Below are positions 32,087-41,251 of a DNA stretch of 44,817 nt, piece after piece (position 1 is the stretch's first letter; each line of letters begins with the position of its first letter). The DNA comes from JAHHLP01 sp041609895 (GTDB lineage Bacteria > Bacteroidota > Rhodothermia > Rhodothermales > JABDKH01). The DNA is taken from contig JBFIPX010000007.1 in NCBI GenBank assembly GCA_041609895.1, positions 1 to 44,817 of the forward strand. The letters are read 5' to 3'. The notes beneath the pieces were generated by a model, which was not told where the DNA came from, made no database searches, and saw only the letters and a program-made list of their open reading frames with translations. The position numbers and the translations under genes are program-made.

Positions 32087-33082
32087 ATGACACGGGCTGC
32101 TATTACGGCCGTTGGACACTTTTTGCCGGAAGAGCGGCTCACGAACGCGGACCTTGAGAAGTTGGTCGACACCTCCGACGAGTGGATCCAGACCCGCACC
32201 GGCATTCGCGAGCGGCGCATCCTTCGCGACAAAGACAAGGCCACCTCGTACATGGCCACGGAGGCGGCAAAGTCACTCATCGCGAAGTCCGGCATTGACG
32301 CTTCGGAGATCGATGCAATCATTCTCGCGACCGTCACGCCGGACATGTTCTTCCCTGCAACAGCGTGCCTCGTTCAGGATGCTATCGGTGCCGACCGTGC
32401 GTGGGGCTTCGACCTGTCCGCCGCCTGCAGCGGCTTTCTGTTCGCGCTCAGCACGGGTGCCAGCCTGATCGAATCGGGCCGGCACAAGAAAGTGGTTGTA
32501 ATTGGCGCAGACAAGATGAGCACGATTACAGACTACACCGACCGCACGACCTGCATCCTTTTTGGTGACGGCGCGGCCGCCGTACTGCTCGAACCGAACG
32601 AAGAAGGTTACGGCCTGATCGACAGCCTCGAGCGATGCGACGGCTCCCAGAAAGACCTTTTGTGCATGGTCGGAGGTGGCAGTCTCAACCCGCCGACTCA
32701 CGAGACGGTCGACAAGAAAATGCACTACCTTCATCAGGAGGGTCGGCACGTCTTCAGGTATGCTGTTCAGGGCATGGCGGACGCGGCGGCCGACATTATG
32801 GAGCGAAACGGACTATCCGGCGACGATGTTCGTTATCTCGTTCCGCATCAGGCGAATCTTCGTATCATCGACGCGACGGCAAATCGAATGGGTATCACCA
32901 CCGAGAAAGTGATGCTCAACATCGAGCGATATGGTAACACGACCGCAGCGACGATTCCGTTGTGCCTTGCCGACTGGGAGAGCGAACTCAAGCAGGGAGA
33001 CAACCTGATTCTGGCTGCATTCGGCGGCGGCTTCACGTGGGGTGCGGCGTATCTCAAGTGGGCCTATGACGGCACCCAGTAA
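32087..33082 (+). CDS. fabH: 3-oxoacyl-ACP synthase III
   Basis: A protein of 331 residues. The ATG at 32087 was chosen because GAGGAG lies just upstream and the translation then begins with the family start RAAITAVGHFLPEERLTN. The catalytic triad is complete: Cys near 114 in LSAACSGFLFAL, His near 254 in VPHQANLRI and Asn near 284 in ERYGNTTAAT. It condenses acetyl-CoA (or a branched acyl-CoA) with malonyl-ACP, the first step of fatty-acid chain building. It is followed by fabD. Confidence 0.97.
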   Translation: MTRAAITAVGHFLPEERLTNADLEKLVDTSDEWIQTRTGIRERRILRDKDKATSYMATEAAKSLIAKSGIDASEIDAIILATVTPDMFFPATACLVQDAIGADRAWGFDLSAACSGFLFALSTGASLIESGRHKKVVVIGADKMSTITDYTDRTTCILFGDGAAAVLLEPNEEGYGLIDSLERCDGSQKDLLCMVGGGSLNPPTHETVDKKMHYLHQEGRHVFRYAVQGMADAAADIMERNGLSGDDVRYLVPHQANLRIIDATANRMGITTEKVMLNIERYGNTTAATIPLCLADWESELKQGDNLILAAFGGGFTWGAAYLKWAYDGTQ

Positions 33083-33141
33083 TCTCTCCCAGCCGCTTGG
33101 TCAGCGACAGTTTGCCGGCTGCAGAATCAGAAACCGACAAG

Positions 33142-34098
33142 ATGAATACAGCAATCCTATTTCCCGGGCAAGGCTCCCAGTACGTCGGCATGGGAAAGGA
33201 CCTATTCGATGGCTACGCGGAAGCGCGTGAGCGGTTTGAGCGCGCGAACGAGGTTTTGGGGTTTGAGATTTCCGCGGTGATGTTTGGCAGTGGCGATGAG
33301 TCGAAGGCTGATGCCGAAGCGGAGGCGCTGAAGCAGACGGACATCACACAGCCCGCCCTACTGATTCACTCGATGGCATCGTGGGCGGTGCTTGAGGTGC
33401 GTGGCGTGGTGCCCGCGATGGCAGCGGGCCACAGCCTCGGCGAGTACAGCGCGTTGACCGCCGCGGGAGCTCTGACGTTTGAGGACGGTGTGCGCATTGC
33501 CCGTGAGCGTGGTCGTCTCATGGCGGGGGTTGGCACGGATCGCAAGGGCGCGATGGCAGCCGTTCTCGGTCTGGATGCCGAGGTTGTGACGAAGACGTGC
33601 GAGGAGGTCACGTCCGATGGTGATGGTGTGGTACAGCCAGCCAATTTCAACTCGACGGACCAGGTCGTCATTTCGGGGGATGCGTCAGCCGTTGATCGAG
33701 CGATGTCTCTGATCGGCGAGCGGGGGGCGCGGCGCGTGATCGGTCTGCCGGTGAGCGGAGCCTTTCATTCGCCGTTGATGGAAGACGCGCGGGCTGGTTT
33801 GGCCACGGCTCTGGACGCGTTGGAAATACGCCCGCCGGCCTACCCGGTCTATCTGAACGTGACAGCAGAGCCTACCCGCGATCCTGAAGAAATTCGCCAC
33901 CGACTTCTTGAACAGCTTACCGCACCCGTGCGGTGGACGCAGATCATGCAGCGCATGAAGGAGGCGGGCGCAGAACGATTTATCGAAGTCGGTGCCGGCA
34001 AGGTGCTCAGCGGCTTGGTCAAAAGAACGCTCGGCCGTGAAGCTGTAACCTTGCAGGCAGGTAAGCTTGATGAACTGGCGGAAATTGTACCCGCATAA
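33142..34098 (+). CDS. fabD: Malonyl-CoA:ACP transacylase
   Basis: A protein of 318 residues from the ATG at 33142 (MNTAILFPGQGSQYVGMGK). The active-site Ser is near residue 98 in AGHSLGEYSA. The catalytic His is near 209 in SGAFHSPLM, and an Arg is present in IARERGRLM. It loads malonyl onto acyl carrier protein. It sits 59 bases after fabH and 12 before fabG. Confidence 0.97.
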   Translation: MNTAILFPGQGSQYVGMGKDLFDGYAEARERFERANEVLGFEISAVMFGSGDESKADAEAEALKQTDITQPALLIHSMASWAVLEVRGVVPAMAAGHSLGEYSALTAAGALTFEDGVRIARERGRLMAGVGTDRKGAMAAVLGLDAEVVTKTCEEVTSDGDGVVQPANFNSTDQVVISGDASAVDRAMSLIGERGARRVIGLPVSGAFHSPLMEDARAGLATALDALEIRPPAYPVYLNVTAEPTRDPEEIRHRLLEQLTAPVRWTQIMQRMKEAGAERFIEVGAGKVLSGLVKRTLGREAVTLQAGKLDELAEIVPA

Positions 34099-34110
34099 AA
34101 CTTGGTTGAG

Positions 34111-34854
34111 ATGACAGTATCGGGCAAGAACGCACTGGTAACGGGCGGCACACGGGGAATTGGACGAGCCGTTGTCGAAGCGCTTTCTGACGCGGGCGCT
34201 AACGTTGCTTTTACTTTTCGTTCATCGGCGGACGAAGCGGCCGCATTGGCGTCCGAGGTCGAAGGCAAAGGAGTTAAGGCGCTGGCGATCCAGGGCGATG
34301 CCGCCGACTTCGAGGGCGCGGGAGAGACTATCGAAAAAGTGGTGTCGGAATGGGGTTCGCTCGACATCCTCGTCAACAATGCCGGAATTACGAAAGACGG
34401 ACTGCTTCTGAGATTGAAGGAAGAGGATTGGGATGCCGTCATCGGCACGAACCTGAAGAGCGTCTTCAATTACTGCAAGTCGGCATACCGGCAGATGATG
34501 AAGCAGCGCTCCGGTAAGATCATCAACATGGCGTCTATCGTGGGCGTCTCCGGCAATGCCGGACAAACGAATTACGCCGCTTCCAAAGCTGGCATCATCG
34601 GTTTCTCCAAGAGTCTCGCCAAGGAACTGGGCAGCCGCGGGATCAACGTCAACGTCGTGGCGCCCGGTTACGTGGAGACCGACATGACCGGCGCTCTTTC
34701 GGACGAGGCACGCGAGGCGATGCTCAGCAGCGTGGTCCTCGGCCGTCCGGCCACTCCAGAGGACATCGCAAATGCGGTCCTTTTTCTTGCCTCCGACGCG
34801 TCGGACTACATTACCGGGCATGTCCTTCATGTCGATGGCGGACTTGCGATGTAG
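34111..34854 (+). CDS. fabG: 3-oxoacyl-ACP reductase
   Basis: A protein of 247 residues from the ATG at 34111; a TTG three codons earlier is possible. It is a short-chain dehydrogenase with the cofactor loop TGGTRGIG (about 11-18), NNAGIT, and the catalytic Ser-Tyr-Lys with Tyr near 155 and Lys near 159 (NYAASKAG). It ends GHVLHVDGGLAM, the FabG-typical C-terminus. It reduces 3-oxoacyl-ACP with NADPH. In most bacteria acpP follows; here a 198-base gap and rlpA follow instead. Confidence 0.96.
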   Translation: MTVSGKNALVTGGTRGIGRAVVEALSDAGANVAFTFRSSADEAAALASEVEGKGVKALAIQGDAADFEGAGETIEKVVSEWGSLDILVNNAGITKDGLLLRLKEEDWDAVIGTNLKSVFNYCKSAYRQMMKQRSGKIINMASIVGVSGNAGQTNYAASKAGIIGFSKSLAKELGSRGINVNVVAPGYVETDMTGALSDEAREAMLSSVVLGRPATPEDIANAVLFLASDASDYITGHVLHVDGGLAM

Positions 34855-35052
34855 GTTCGAGTCGTGCCAGATGAGGTCTCCTTTCTTGCCGTAAGGCGCC
34901 ATTCGGAAGGTCCTGCCACACGAACGACTCAGACGGTGAGGGCAGAACGCCTTCCGGTGTGCCGGTCACGGGAACACGACCGGCGAAAAACGTAACACGT
35001 CTTCCCACGCATTAGACCAGTCCACTCGTCGTTTCGGCGGGCGTTTTCCGGC

Positions 35053-35784
35053 ATGTACTTAATCAGGATGTTTATAGCCGCCGTGTGTCTCGTGCTGATC
35101 GGCGCACCGCCCGCATCCGGCCAAAACAAGCCGGCAGAGTCCTTTGCGAGCGCCTCGTACGGGAGTGGATATGCAGGTGTTTACCCGGAAGTATTGGAGG
35201 GTCGTGTGACCGCGAGCGGCGCCCTCTACGAACCTGATCGTCTCGTCGCTGCCCATCGGACCCTGCCCATCGGGAGTCACGTGCGTGTCGTCAACATGGA
35301 CAACGGCCGCCACGTAGACGTCCACATCATCGACCGCGGACCGTTCTCAGGAGACCGTATTATGGACCTCTCCGAGCGAGCCGCGCGCGCGATCGGAATG
35401 GGAAGAGGCGAGGAGAAGTTGGTGCGGATCTTGCACCCTGGCTCCGCGGCTGGATCGGTTGTCGAACAAGCGTCTGGAGAGCCGACCGACAAGAGAGAGA
35501 GGTCGGCATCGATTCGCGTTGCCGAATACGGCGCCAAGACGTGGACCGGCAGCACCGGTTTTACCATACAACTGGGCTCCTTCTCGACGCTTGACGTTGC
35601 AGAGGCGGTCAAACTCAAGGTCGAAGGGTCCTGGATTCACGAGGTTGAGGTGGAAGGGCAGACGTTCTTCCGACTCAACTACGGTCGCTACGATTCGCGA
35701 GAGAAAGCGGCGCAGGACATCGCCAATCTGGAGGCAGAGGGTTTCTTTGGATTCGTGAAGACGGTGGGTCACGATGCTGAATGA
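35053..35784 (+). CDS. rlpA: RlpA-like septal lytic transglycosylase with SPOR domain
   Basis: A protein of 243 residues. A signal peptide covers residues 1-23. The double-psi beta-barrel of about residues 30-125 has GRVTASGALYEPDRLVAAH, RTLPIGSHVRVVNM and VHIIDRGPF, including the conserved His and the catalytic-type Asp. In characterised RlpA a Glu follows TASG; here it is Ala. The C-terminal SPOR domain (about 170-240) has FTIQLGSFSTLDVAEAV and NYGRYDSREKA. SPOR domains bind denuded glycan at division septa, so the protein probably acts there. It is downstream of fabG but probably separately transcribed. Confidence 0.88.
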   Translation: MYLIRMFIAAVCLVLIGAPPASGQNKPAESFASASYGSGYAGVYPEVLEGRVTASGALYEPDRLVAAHRTLPIGSHVRVVNMDNGRHVDVHIIDRGPFSGDRIMDLSERAARAIGMGRGEEKLVRILHPGSAAGSVVEQASGEPTDKRERSASIRVAEYGAKTWTGSTGFTIQLGSFSTLDVAEAVKLKVEGSWIHEVEVEGQTFFRLNYGRYDSREKAAQDIANLEAEGFFGFVKTVGHDAE

Positions 35785-35993
35785 GCCTGCGTGAGCACGC
35801 CGTCAGAACGACCGCACCGGAAGGAAGGGGCAGACAAAAGCACCGTTTTTGAAGTACTGTCGAAGTATCGGAGGAATCCTCCCGTATATAGGCCAGGATC
35901 GCGTTGAGCGCCCCCGAACCAGTTGCGAGATCGGCTTACGAGGGGTAACCTCATTCGAATTGAATTACTGTAATCACTCCCGACTCGCGCTTC

Positions 35994-37640
35994 ATGAAAT
36001 GGACCATCGTGGCCGCTGCGGTGGCGGCACTCATCTTTTCCGCTTGTGACAAGCCCATGGATGCTGATTCCTACGTCGGAACCCAATCCTCCGACCTGCT
36101 CGACAAGTATACCGAGTTCTCCCTTACTGCTGACCTGAGTCATCTTTCGGACAACCAGCGCGCGATGATTCCGTTGCTCATCGAGGCGTCTGAGGCGATG
36201 GACAAGATGTTCTGGCTGCAGGCCTACGGCGACAAGGACGAGCTGCTGTCCTCCATATCTGATCCGGCGTTGCGACAATTCGCAGATATTAATTACGGAC
36301 CTTGGGACCGGCTCGACGGCAACGCACCATTTATCGACGGAGTGGGACCGAAGCCTGCAGGCGCCAACCTGTACCCGACTGACATGACGGCTGAGGAGTT
36401 CGAAGCGGCCGTTGCCGACAACGAAGATCTGAAGTCTCTCTACACCGTCGTTCGTCGCGATGAGGGTGGTGCTCTGGTTGCGATCCCGTATACCGAAGCG
36501 TATGGCAAACTGCTCTCGGCTGCGGCGGCAAAGCTTCGTGAGGCAGCCGAACTCGCTGAGGACGACGGATTCCGGAAATATCTTCAGCTCCGCGCTGACG
36601 CTTTCGAGTCCAACGAATATCAGCCGAGCGATCTCGCGTGGATGGATATGAAGACCAACCCGATCGATGTCGTGATCGGTCCCATCGAGGTCTATGAGGA
36701 CAAGCTGTTCAACTACAAGGCCGCCGCAGAGTCTTTTGTCTTGATTAAGGACCTGGAATGGAGCGCGCGATTGGCAAAATACGCCGCCTTCCTACCGGCC
36801 CTGCAGGAAGGCCTCCCAGTACCTGGCGAATACAAGAAAGAATCGCCCGGCTCGAACTCCGACCTCAACGCATACGACGCGGTTTATTACGCGGGTGACG
36901 CGAACGCCGGATCGAAGACCATCGCCATTAACCTCCCCAACGACGAGGAGGTGCAGCTCTCGAAGGGTACGCGTCGGCTGCAATTGAAGAACGCGATGCG
37001 GGCGAAGTTCGACAAGATTCTCGTGCCTATCTCCAAAGAGCTGATTGCTGAGGATCTCCGCAAGCACATCACATTCGACGCCTTCTTTGCTAACACGATG
37101 TTCCACGAGGTGGCGCACGGGCTGGGCATAAAGAACACGATCAACGATCAGGGCACGGTGCGGGAGGCGCTGCGCGAGCATTACTCCGCGCTCGAGGAAG
37201 GCAAGGCGGACATCCTTGGATTGTACATGGTAACCGAGCTGCACGAGCAGGGCGAACTCGGCGACGCCGACCTGAGGGACAACTACGTGACGTTCCTCGC
37301 CGGCATTTTCCGGTCGGTGCGATTCGGGGCGTCGAGTGCTCACGGCAAGGCAAACATGATCCGTTTCAACTTCTTTGAGGAGATGGGCGCTTTCTCTCGC
37401 GACGAGGGGACCGGCACCTACAGCGTCGACTTCGAGAAAATGCAAGACGCGGTCGACGCACTTTCCGAGCGGATCCTTCGCTATCAGGGCGACGGCGACT
37501 ACGCTGGAGCGAGTGCATTCGTTGCCGAGTACGGTGTGGTCGGAGACCAGCTGCAGGCGGATCTGGATCGACTCTCTGAGGCCGGCATCCCCGTCGATGT
37601 TGTGTTTAACCAGGGCGTCGACGTGCTCGGCTTGCAGTAG
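35994..37640 (+). CDS. Lipoprotein zinc peptidase, M49 (dipeptidyl peptidase III)-like
   Basis: A protein of 548 residues. A lipobox is seen at the end of the signal peptide (IFSAC, Cys near residue 18), so it is probably anchored in a membrane. The zinc site is FHEVAHGLG (HExxH near 371-375) and, about 25 residues later, ALEEGKADILGLY, whose second Glu would be the third ligand. This ordering and the EExxAD motif resemble the M49 family, which usually has HExxxH. The protein also shows the family's large helical N-terminal half. The likely job is release of short peptides from the N-terminus of substrates in the periplasm. The M49 assignment is moderate. Confidence 0.65.
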   Translation: MKWTIVAAAVAALIFSACDKPMDADSYVGTQSSDLLDKYTEFSLTADLSHLSDNQRAMIPLLIEASEAMDKMFWLQAYGDKDELLSSISDPALRQFADINYGPWDRLDGNAPFIDGVGPKPAGANLYPTDMTAEEFEAAVADNEDLKSLYTVVRRDEGGALVAIPYTEAYGKLLSAAAAKLREAAELAEDDGFRKYLQLRADAFESNEYQPSDLAWMDMKTNPIDVVIGPIEVYEDKLFNYKAAAESFVLIKDLEWSARLAKYAAFLPALQEGLPVPGEYKKESPGSNSDLNAYDAVYYAGDANAGSKTIAINLPNDEEVQLSKGTRRLQLKNAMRAKFDKILVPISKELIAEDLRKHITFDAFFANTMFHEVAHGLGIKNTINDQGTVREALREHYSALEEGKADILGLYMVTELHEQGELGDADLRDNYVTFLAGIFRSVRFGASSAHGKANMIRFNFFEEMGAFSRDEGTGTYSVDFEKMQDAVDALSERILRYQGDGDYAGASAFVAEYGVVGDQLQADLDRLSEAGIPVDVVFNQGVDVLGLQ

Positions 37641-37642
37641 CG

Positions 37643-38305
37643 ATGGGTCATTCGTCCGCAGGTGACGGACAGGTTGCCCCGATTCGGAGGCTCACACGAA
37701 AGACCGTCAGGCGCGGCGTAGAGATCCTGTGCGAGCGGGACGCGGGCCTTGCAGGAATCGTGGAGCGCCACGGCTTTCCGCCGGTTCGGTTGCGGAAGGC
37801 CGGGTTTACGACCTTGGCGCAGATAATTGTAGAACAGCAGGTGTCTCTGGCTTCGGGTTGGGCGATCTGGGAGCGGCTGGAAGACGGGCTGGGCGCTGTC
37901 ACGCCCGAATCGGTTTCTGCCCGCACCGTGGACGATCTACGGACGATGGGTCTGTCGATCCAGAAGGCTACCTACATCCATGGCATCGCTGCAGCGACCA
38001 TGAGCGGCGAGCTCAACTTCCGCCGTGTGCATCGAGCCGATGATGAGGATGCTCGTGAGCAACTGATCCAATTGAAGGGCGTCGGCCGATGGACCGCCGA
38101 CATTTACCTTTTGACTGCGATGGGACGGCCGGACGTGTGGCCAAGAGGTGACTTGGCACTGGACATGGCGCTAATGCGACTCAAACGTCTTAGGATAAGG
38201 CCTCGCCCGGAGCGGATCGACAAGCTGACCGGCCCGTGGTCGCCGTGGCGCTCCGTGGCTGCGCGCATCCTTTGGCTTGGGTATGTGAACGAGGACAAAA
38301 AATAG
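37643..38305 (+). CDS. DNA-3-methyladenine glycosylase II-like HhH-GPD protein
   Basis: A protein of 220 residues whose ATG lies two bases after the peptidase stop. The helix-hairpin-helix is LKGVGRWTADIYLL (near 147-160). The catalytic Asp is in PRGDLAL near residue 170, as in AlkA. The N-terminal part has FTTLAQIIVEQQVSLASG, typical of this superfamily. No Cys cluster is seen, so it is not of the EndoIII iron-sulfur type. It probably removes alkylated purines from DNA. The extra N-terminal half of E. coli AlkA is absent, as in compact bacterial forms. Confidence 0.88.
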   Translation: MGHSSAGDGQVAPIRRLTRKTVRRGVEILCERDAGLAGIVERHGFPPVRLRKAGFTTLAQIIVEQQVSLASGWAIWERLEDGLGAVTPESVSARTVDDLRTMGLSIQKATYIHGIAAATMSGELNFRRVHRADDEDAREQLIQLKGVGRWTADIYLLTAMGRPDVWPRGDLALDMALMRLKRLRIRPRPERIDKLTGPWSPWRSVAARILWLGYVNEDKK

Positions 38306-38636
38306 CAGGCGCTCTTACCGCGGCTCACCTCTCGAGCCAATCAGCTGCAGAGACCTCATGGCAAGCCGCCGGTAAGGCTACAACGGTCGATCCGCGGAAT
38401 TCACCTTGCGTGTTGCGTGTCTCGATTCCCCACGTTACCATCACCCAAATAATCACCACTCTTAGGTGCGGCGCGAGAATTACGCGGGATCACCTCAGAC
38501 GCGGCGGGGCTCGTCGGATGTTTGTGTGTTTAGATGATGGTTTTCCAGTGGCGAGATCCACCAATTGCCTGCAGGAACACGTCTCAGAGGTTGGCTGGCG
38601 CCGACTAGAATCACGGTCACCAGAGGATACATCGCC
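38306..38636. other. 331 bp gap with a long imperfect hairpin
   Basis: I see no gene here. CTTACCGCGGCT (38314-38325) pairs with AGCCGCCGGTAAG (38364-38376) with one bulged base and a 38-base loop, a few bases after the glycosylase stop. No T-run follows, so it is a poor intrinsic terminator. The remaining 250 bases must contain the promoter of the next gene; no clear hexamer pair was found. Confidence 0.35.
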
Positions 38637-39785
38637 ATGCAAGAATCACCCATCAAGGTCGGCGTAATTACGGACCAGTCCGGCCCGCTTTCATTCCTCG
38701 GCATCGCCAACGCAAACGTCGCGCGGATGGTCGTCGACGATATCAATGCCCACGGCGGACTGCTGGGACGGCAGCTCAAACTGATGCTTGAGGACAGCGC
38801 TACCGACGACAGCGTCGCTGAAGCGAAAGCACAGAAACTCGTTGACGAGGGAGTCGACGTCATCCTCGGCGGCATTTACAGCTCGACCCGGCAGGCCATC
38901 AAGGGGCCGGCCGTGACGAAAGGAAAGACGCTTTACATCTACCCGGAACAGTACGAGGGCCAGGAATGCGATCCGCTGATATTCTGCACCGGCCCGGTGC
39001 CGGCGCAGCAGGTCGACCCGTTCATTCCCTGGCTGATGAAGGAGACGGGAGCGAAGAAATTCTACCTCCCCTCCGCCGATTACGTCTGGCCGCATGTCAT
39101 GAACAAGCGCGTGCGCGAGGCGGTGACAGCGAACGGCGGCGAGATTGTAGGCGAGGAGTACTTCCCGCTCGATCATGCCGACTACAGTGAGACGATTGAA
39201 AAGATCATCTCCAGCGGGACCGAAGTCGTCTTCAACACGACCGTACCTCCCGGCTTTGCGCCGTTCCTCGAGCAACTGTACGAGTCCGGTTTCAGGAAGC
39301 GTGGCGGACAGATCATATGCACGTACTTCGAGGAAAACTTCGTCACGTTCCTTCCATCGGAGCATGTCGAGGGGATCTACAGTTGCCTCGACTACTATCA
39401 GAACGTCAATGACTCGTTTAGCAAGGAGCTACTAGACCGATACAACACGCTCTACCCGGGCGGCGCCAAGTTTACCGCAGGCAGCGCGAGCACGGGCATG
39501 TACCGCGGGTTGCGGTTGTGGGCGTCGGCCGTGAAAGAGGCCGGCACGCTGAATCAGCCGGATGTTATCGAGGCGTTGGACCATGCGAAGATCGCGGACG
39601 GACCGGGCGGTCCCGCCGAGATGGTGCCGGGCCAGCATCACGTCAGGATGAAGATGTACATCGCGCAGGTAGTCGATACGCGATTCAAGATCATCAAGAA
39701 CCTCGGCGTGATCGATCCCAAAGAGTGCTCACAGGGGATCGCGCAAGCGTCGCGTGAGCTGGCATCGAAAGGCGAACTCGTTTAG
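38637..39785 (+). CDS. AmiC/UrtA-like amide- or urea-binding protein without signal peptide
   Basis: A protein of 382 residues from the ATG at 38637; upstream in-frame residues do not form a signal peptide. It belongs to the type I periplasmic-binding fold (Peripla_BP_5). It begins IKVGVITDQSGPLSFLGIANANVA, has DVILGGIYSSTRQAIKGP, and carries YPEQYEGQECDPLIFCTGPVPAQQ, which lines up closely with the same stretch in the amidase sensor AmiC and in UrtA. AmiC is a cytoplasmic amide sensor without a signal peptide, while UrtA is exported. The lack of a signal here favours a cytoplasmic sensor. No urea transporter, amidase or AmiR-like partner lies beside it. Confidence 0.75.
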   Translation: MQESPIKVGVITDQSGPLSFLGIANANVARMVVDDINAHGGLLGRQLKLMLEDSATDDSVAEAKAQKLVDEGVDVILGGIYSSTRQAIKGPAVTKGKTLYIYPEQYEGQECDPLIFCTGPVPAQQVDPFIPWLMKETGAKKFYLPSADYVWPHVMNKRVREAVTANGGEIVGEEYFPLDHADYSETIEKIISSGTEVVFNTTVPPGFAPFLEQLYESGFRKRGGQIICTYFEENFVTFLPSEHVEGIYSCLDYYQNVNDSFSKELLDRYNTLYPGGAKFTAGSASTGMYRGLRLWASAVKEAGTLNQPDVIEALDHAKIADGPGGPAEMVPGQHHVRMKMYIAQVVDTRFKIIKNLGVIDPKECSQGIAQASRELASKGELV

Positions 39786-39809
39786 ATCCGGCTGTCGACG
39801 AGTGCGGGA

Positions 39810-40727
39810 ATGGTCATTGCCGGAGAGTCGCATATTACGCATCATTTCCGGCGCTTTGACGGTGCGGCGGCGTACGCCGAGCACGTTCGGCCATTCCTGC
39901 TTGCCGCCGAGGCCGAGAACAACGTGCTGCTCGGGATACTGAACCGGCTGGTCACCGGCGATCACGATTATGGTGAGCCTATGCTGCTGGGCGCCGTGGA
40001 GCGGATCAGAGAGCACTCCGACGGGGCGACCGAAGCCGACGATTCGGAGATCGAAGTGGTAGGATGCATCTGGCGGACGCCTCCGTACAACAAGCTCGGC
40101 ATGACGACGATGCCAGAGGCGGCGGTTTCCGTAGCGGCCGAGGGGGTCCATCAGGTAGAAACGGTACTAGAAGGATTGCTGGGCCCGGTAGATACGGTGT
40201 CGCGATTCGCTCGGTCGTGGGTGGAATTGACCGGCGCGACCTTCCGCGAGGGGATGCGCCAGGGTGTTTACCAGCTCGATCGCGTGATTCCTCCGACAAG
40301 CACCTACCCTGGTGAGATGGTGAAAGCGCGGGCGGGCGATCTCCAGATGGTGGTCGATTGGGGTGTTGCGTTTCGGCATGATACCCACGCGCAGGCAGGC
40401 GACCCCGCCGCTCTGGGCAGGCGTTTGATTCGTGAGGGGTCCTTGTATTTGTGGGTCGATGGGGGCAGGCCCCGGTCGATGGCGGCGGCGATTGCGTTCA
40501 CCGATAACGGTGCGCGTGTCGGATGGGTGTATACGCCTCCAGAGGATCGCGGTCGCGGATACGCGACGTCGCTGGTCGCCGAGTTGAGTCAACTGCTGCT
40601 CGACCAGGGGCGAACGTTCTGCTTCTTATACGCCGATCTCGCCAACCCGACGTCGACCGGCATTTACGAACGGCTTGGCTACCGGACAGTGGTCGAGGCG
40701 ATGGACATCATTTTCGACGCGCGATGA
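39810..40727 (+). CDS. GNAT family N-acetyltransferase
   Basis: A protein of 305 residues, starting 24 bases after the binding protein. The C-terminal GNAT domain has ARVGWVYTPPEDRGRGYATSLVAELSQLLL, the RGRGY-type acetyl-CoA loop, and YADLANPTSTGIYERLGYRTV near the end. The N-terminal 150 residues are a separate variable part (AYAEHVRPFLLAAEAENNVLLGILNRL). The substrate is unknown. The short gap suggests co-transcription with the AmiC-like protein, which may point to a shared small-molecule pathway. Confidence 0.85.
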   Translation: MVIAGESHITHHFRRFDGAAAYAEHVRPFLLAAEAENNVLLGILNRLVTGDHDYGEPMLLGAVERIREHSDGATEADDSEIEVVGCIWRTPPYNKLGMTTMPEAAVSVAAEGVHQVETVLEGLLGPVDTVSRFARSWVELTGATFREGMRQGVYQLDRVIPPTSTYPGEMVKARAGDLQMVVDWGVAFRHDTHAQAGDPAALGRRLIREGSLYLWVDGGRPRSMAAAIAFTDNGARVGWVYTPPEDRGRGYATSLVAELSQLLLDQGRTFCFLYADLANPTSTGIYERLGYRTVVEAMDIIFDAR

Positions 40728-40818
40728 GGGACAAGTCACGCAGAGTCATTATCCGAATGCGGTACATTCGATCTTGGCAAATGTGGTGCATCTCATCCTG
40801 GAGAATGCGGATCATGCG

Positions 40819-41244
40819 ATGAGTCACGAGGACCTCTTATATCCTGTGATCTGTCTGGGACAGGACGGGTCGATCGTCCCGCACCAGACGGCCGACGAGT
40901 TCGGAAGGTGTAATGCGCTGGCGCTATGGGTGAACCGCTACTTCGCCGACCTGACGGTGATAGATACTGCGGCCATGTTGTGGCGAGTGGAATCCGCGAG
41001 ACCGAAGCAGGAATCCTCGGGCCTCGATCGGTGGTTGTCGCGGCTGACGAACCGGACGATCCGGGTCGACATCGAACTGTGGAAGCTCGATCAGGAGGCC
41101 GGCATGCCGGTCGTCAAACGACTGCTCGTGTCGTGGCTGGACCGGCTGCCGGAGTTCTGGGAGGCGTCGGCCGACCTCGACGAATGGCGGTTCCGGGTGG
41201 AGTCGTGCCGAACCGTTGAGGAGCTGGCGATACTTTTCGAGTAG
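40819..41244 (+). CDS. Hypothetical protein, 141 residues
   Basis: From the ATG at 40819 the frame gives MSHEDLLYPVICLGQDGSIVPHQ and continues through a mostly helical, Trp-rich protein to ELAILFE. The frame is open further upstream to 40675, overlapping the GNAT end, so a longer start, including a GTG near 40780, is possible. It has no signal peptide or membrane helix. I recognise no family. It is eight bases from the next gene and probably in the same transcript. Confidence 0.5.
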   Translation: MSHEDLLYPVICLGQDGSIVPHQTADEFGRCNALALWVNRYFADLTVIDTAAMLWRVESARPKQESSGLDRWLSRLTNRTIRVDIELWKLDQEAGMPVVKRLLVSWLDRLPEFWEASADLDEWRFRVESCRTVEELAILFE

Positions 41245-41251
41245 GTTGCTG

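Noticed and set aside
34850..34875. GGTTCGAGTC, similar to a tRNA T loop
   Set aside because: It overlaps the fabG stop and no acceptor, D or anticodon stem can be folded around it.
34961..34984. GCCGGTC/GACCGGC hairpin after fabG
   Set aside because: Seven pairs but followed by A-rich rather than T-rich sequence, and more than 100 bases after the stop.
38236..38667. 143-codon open frame across the gap after the AlkA-like gene
   Set aside because: It overlaps two real genes in another frame and its protein has no domain-like pattern.
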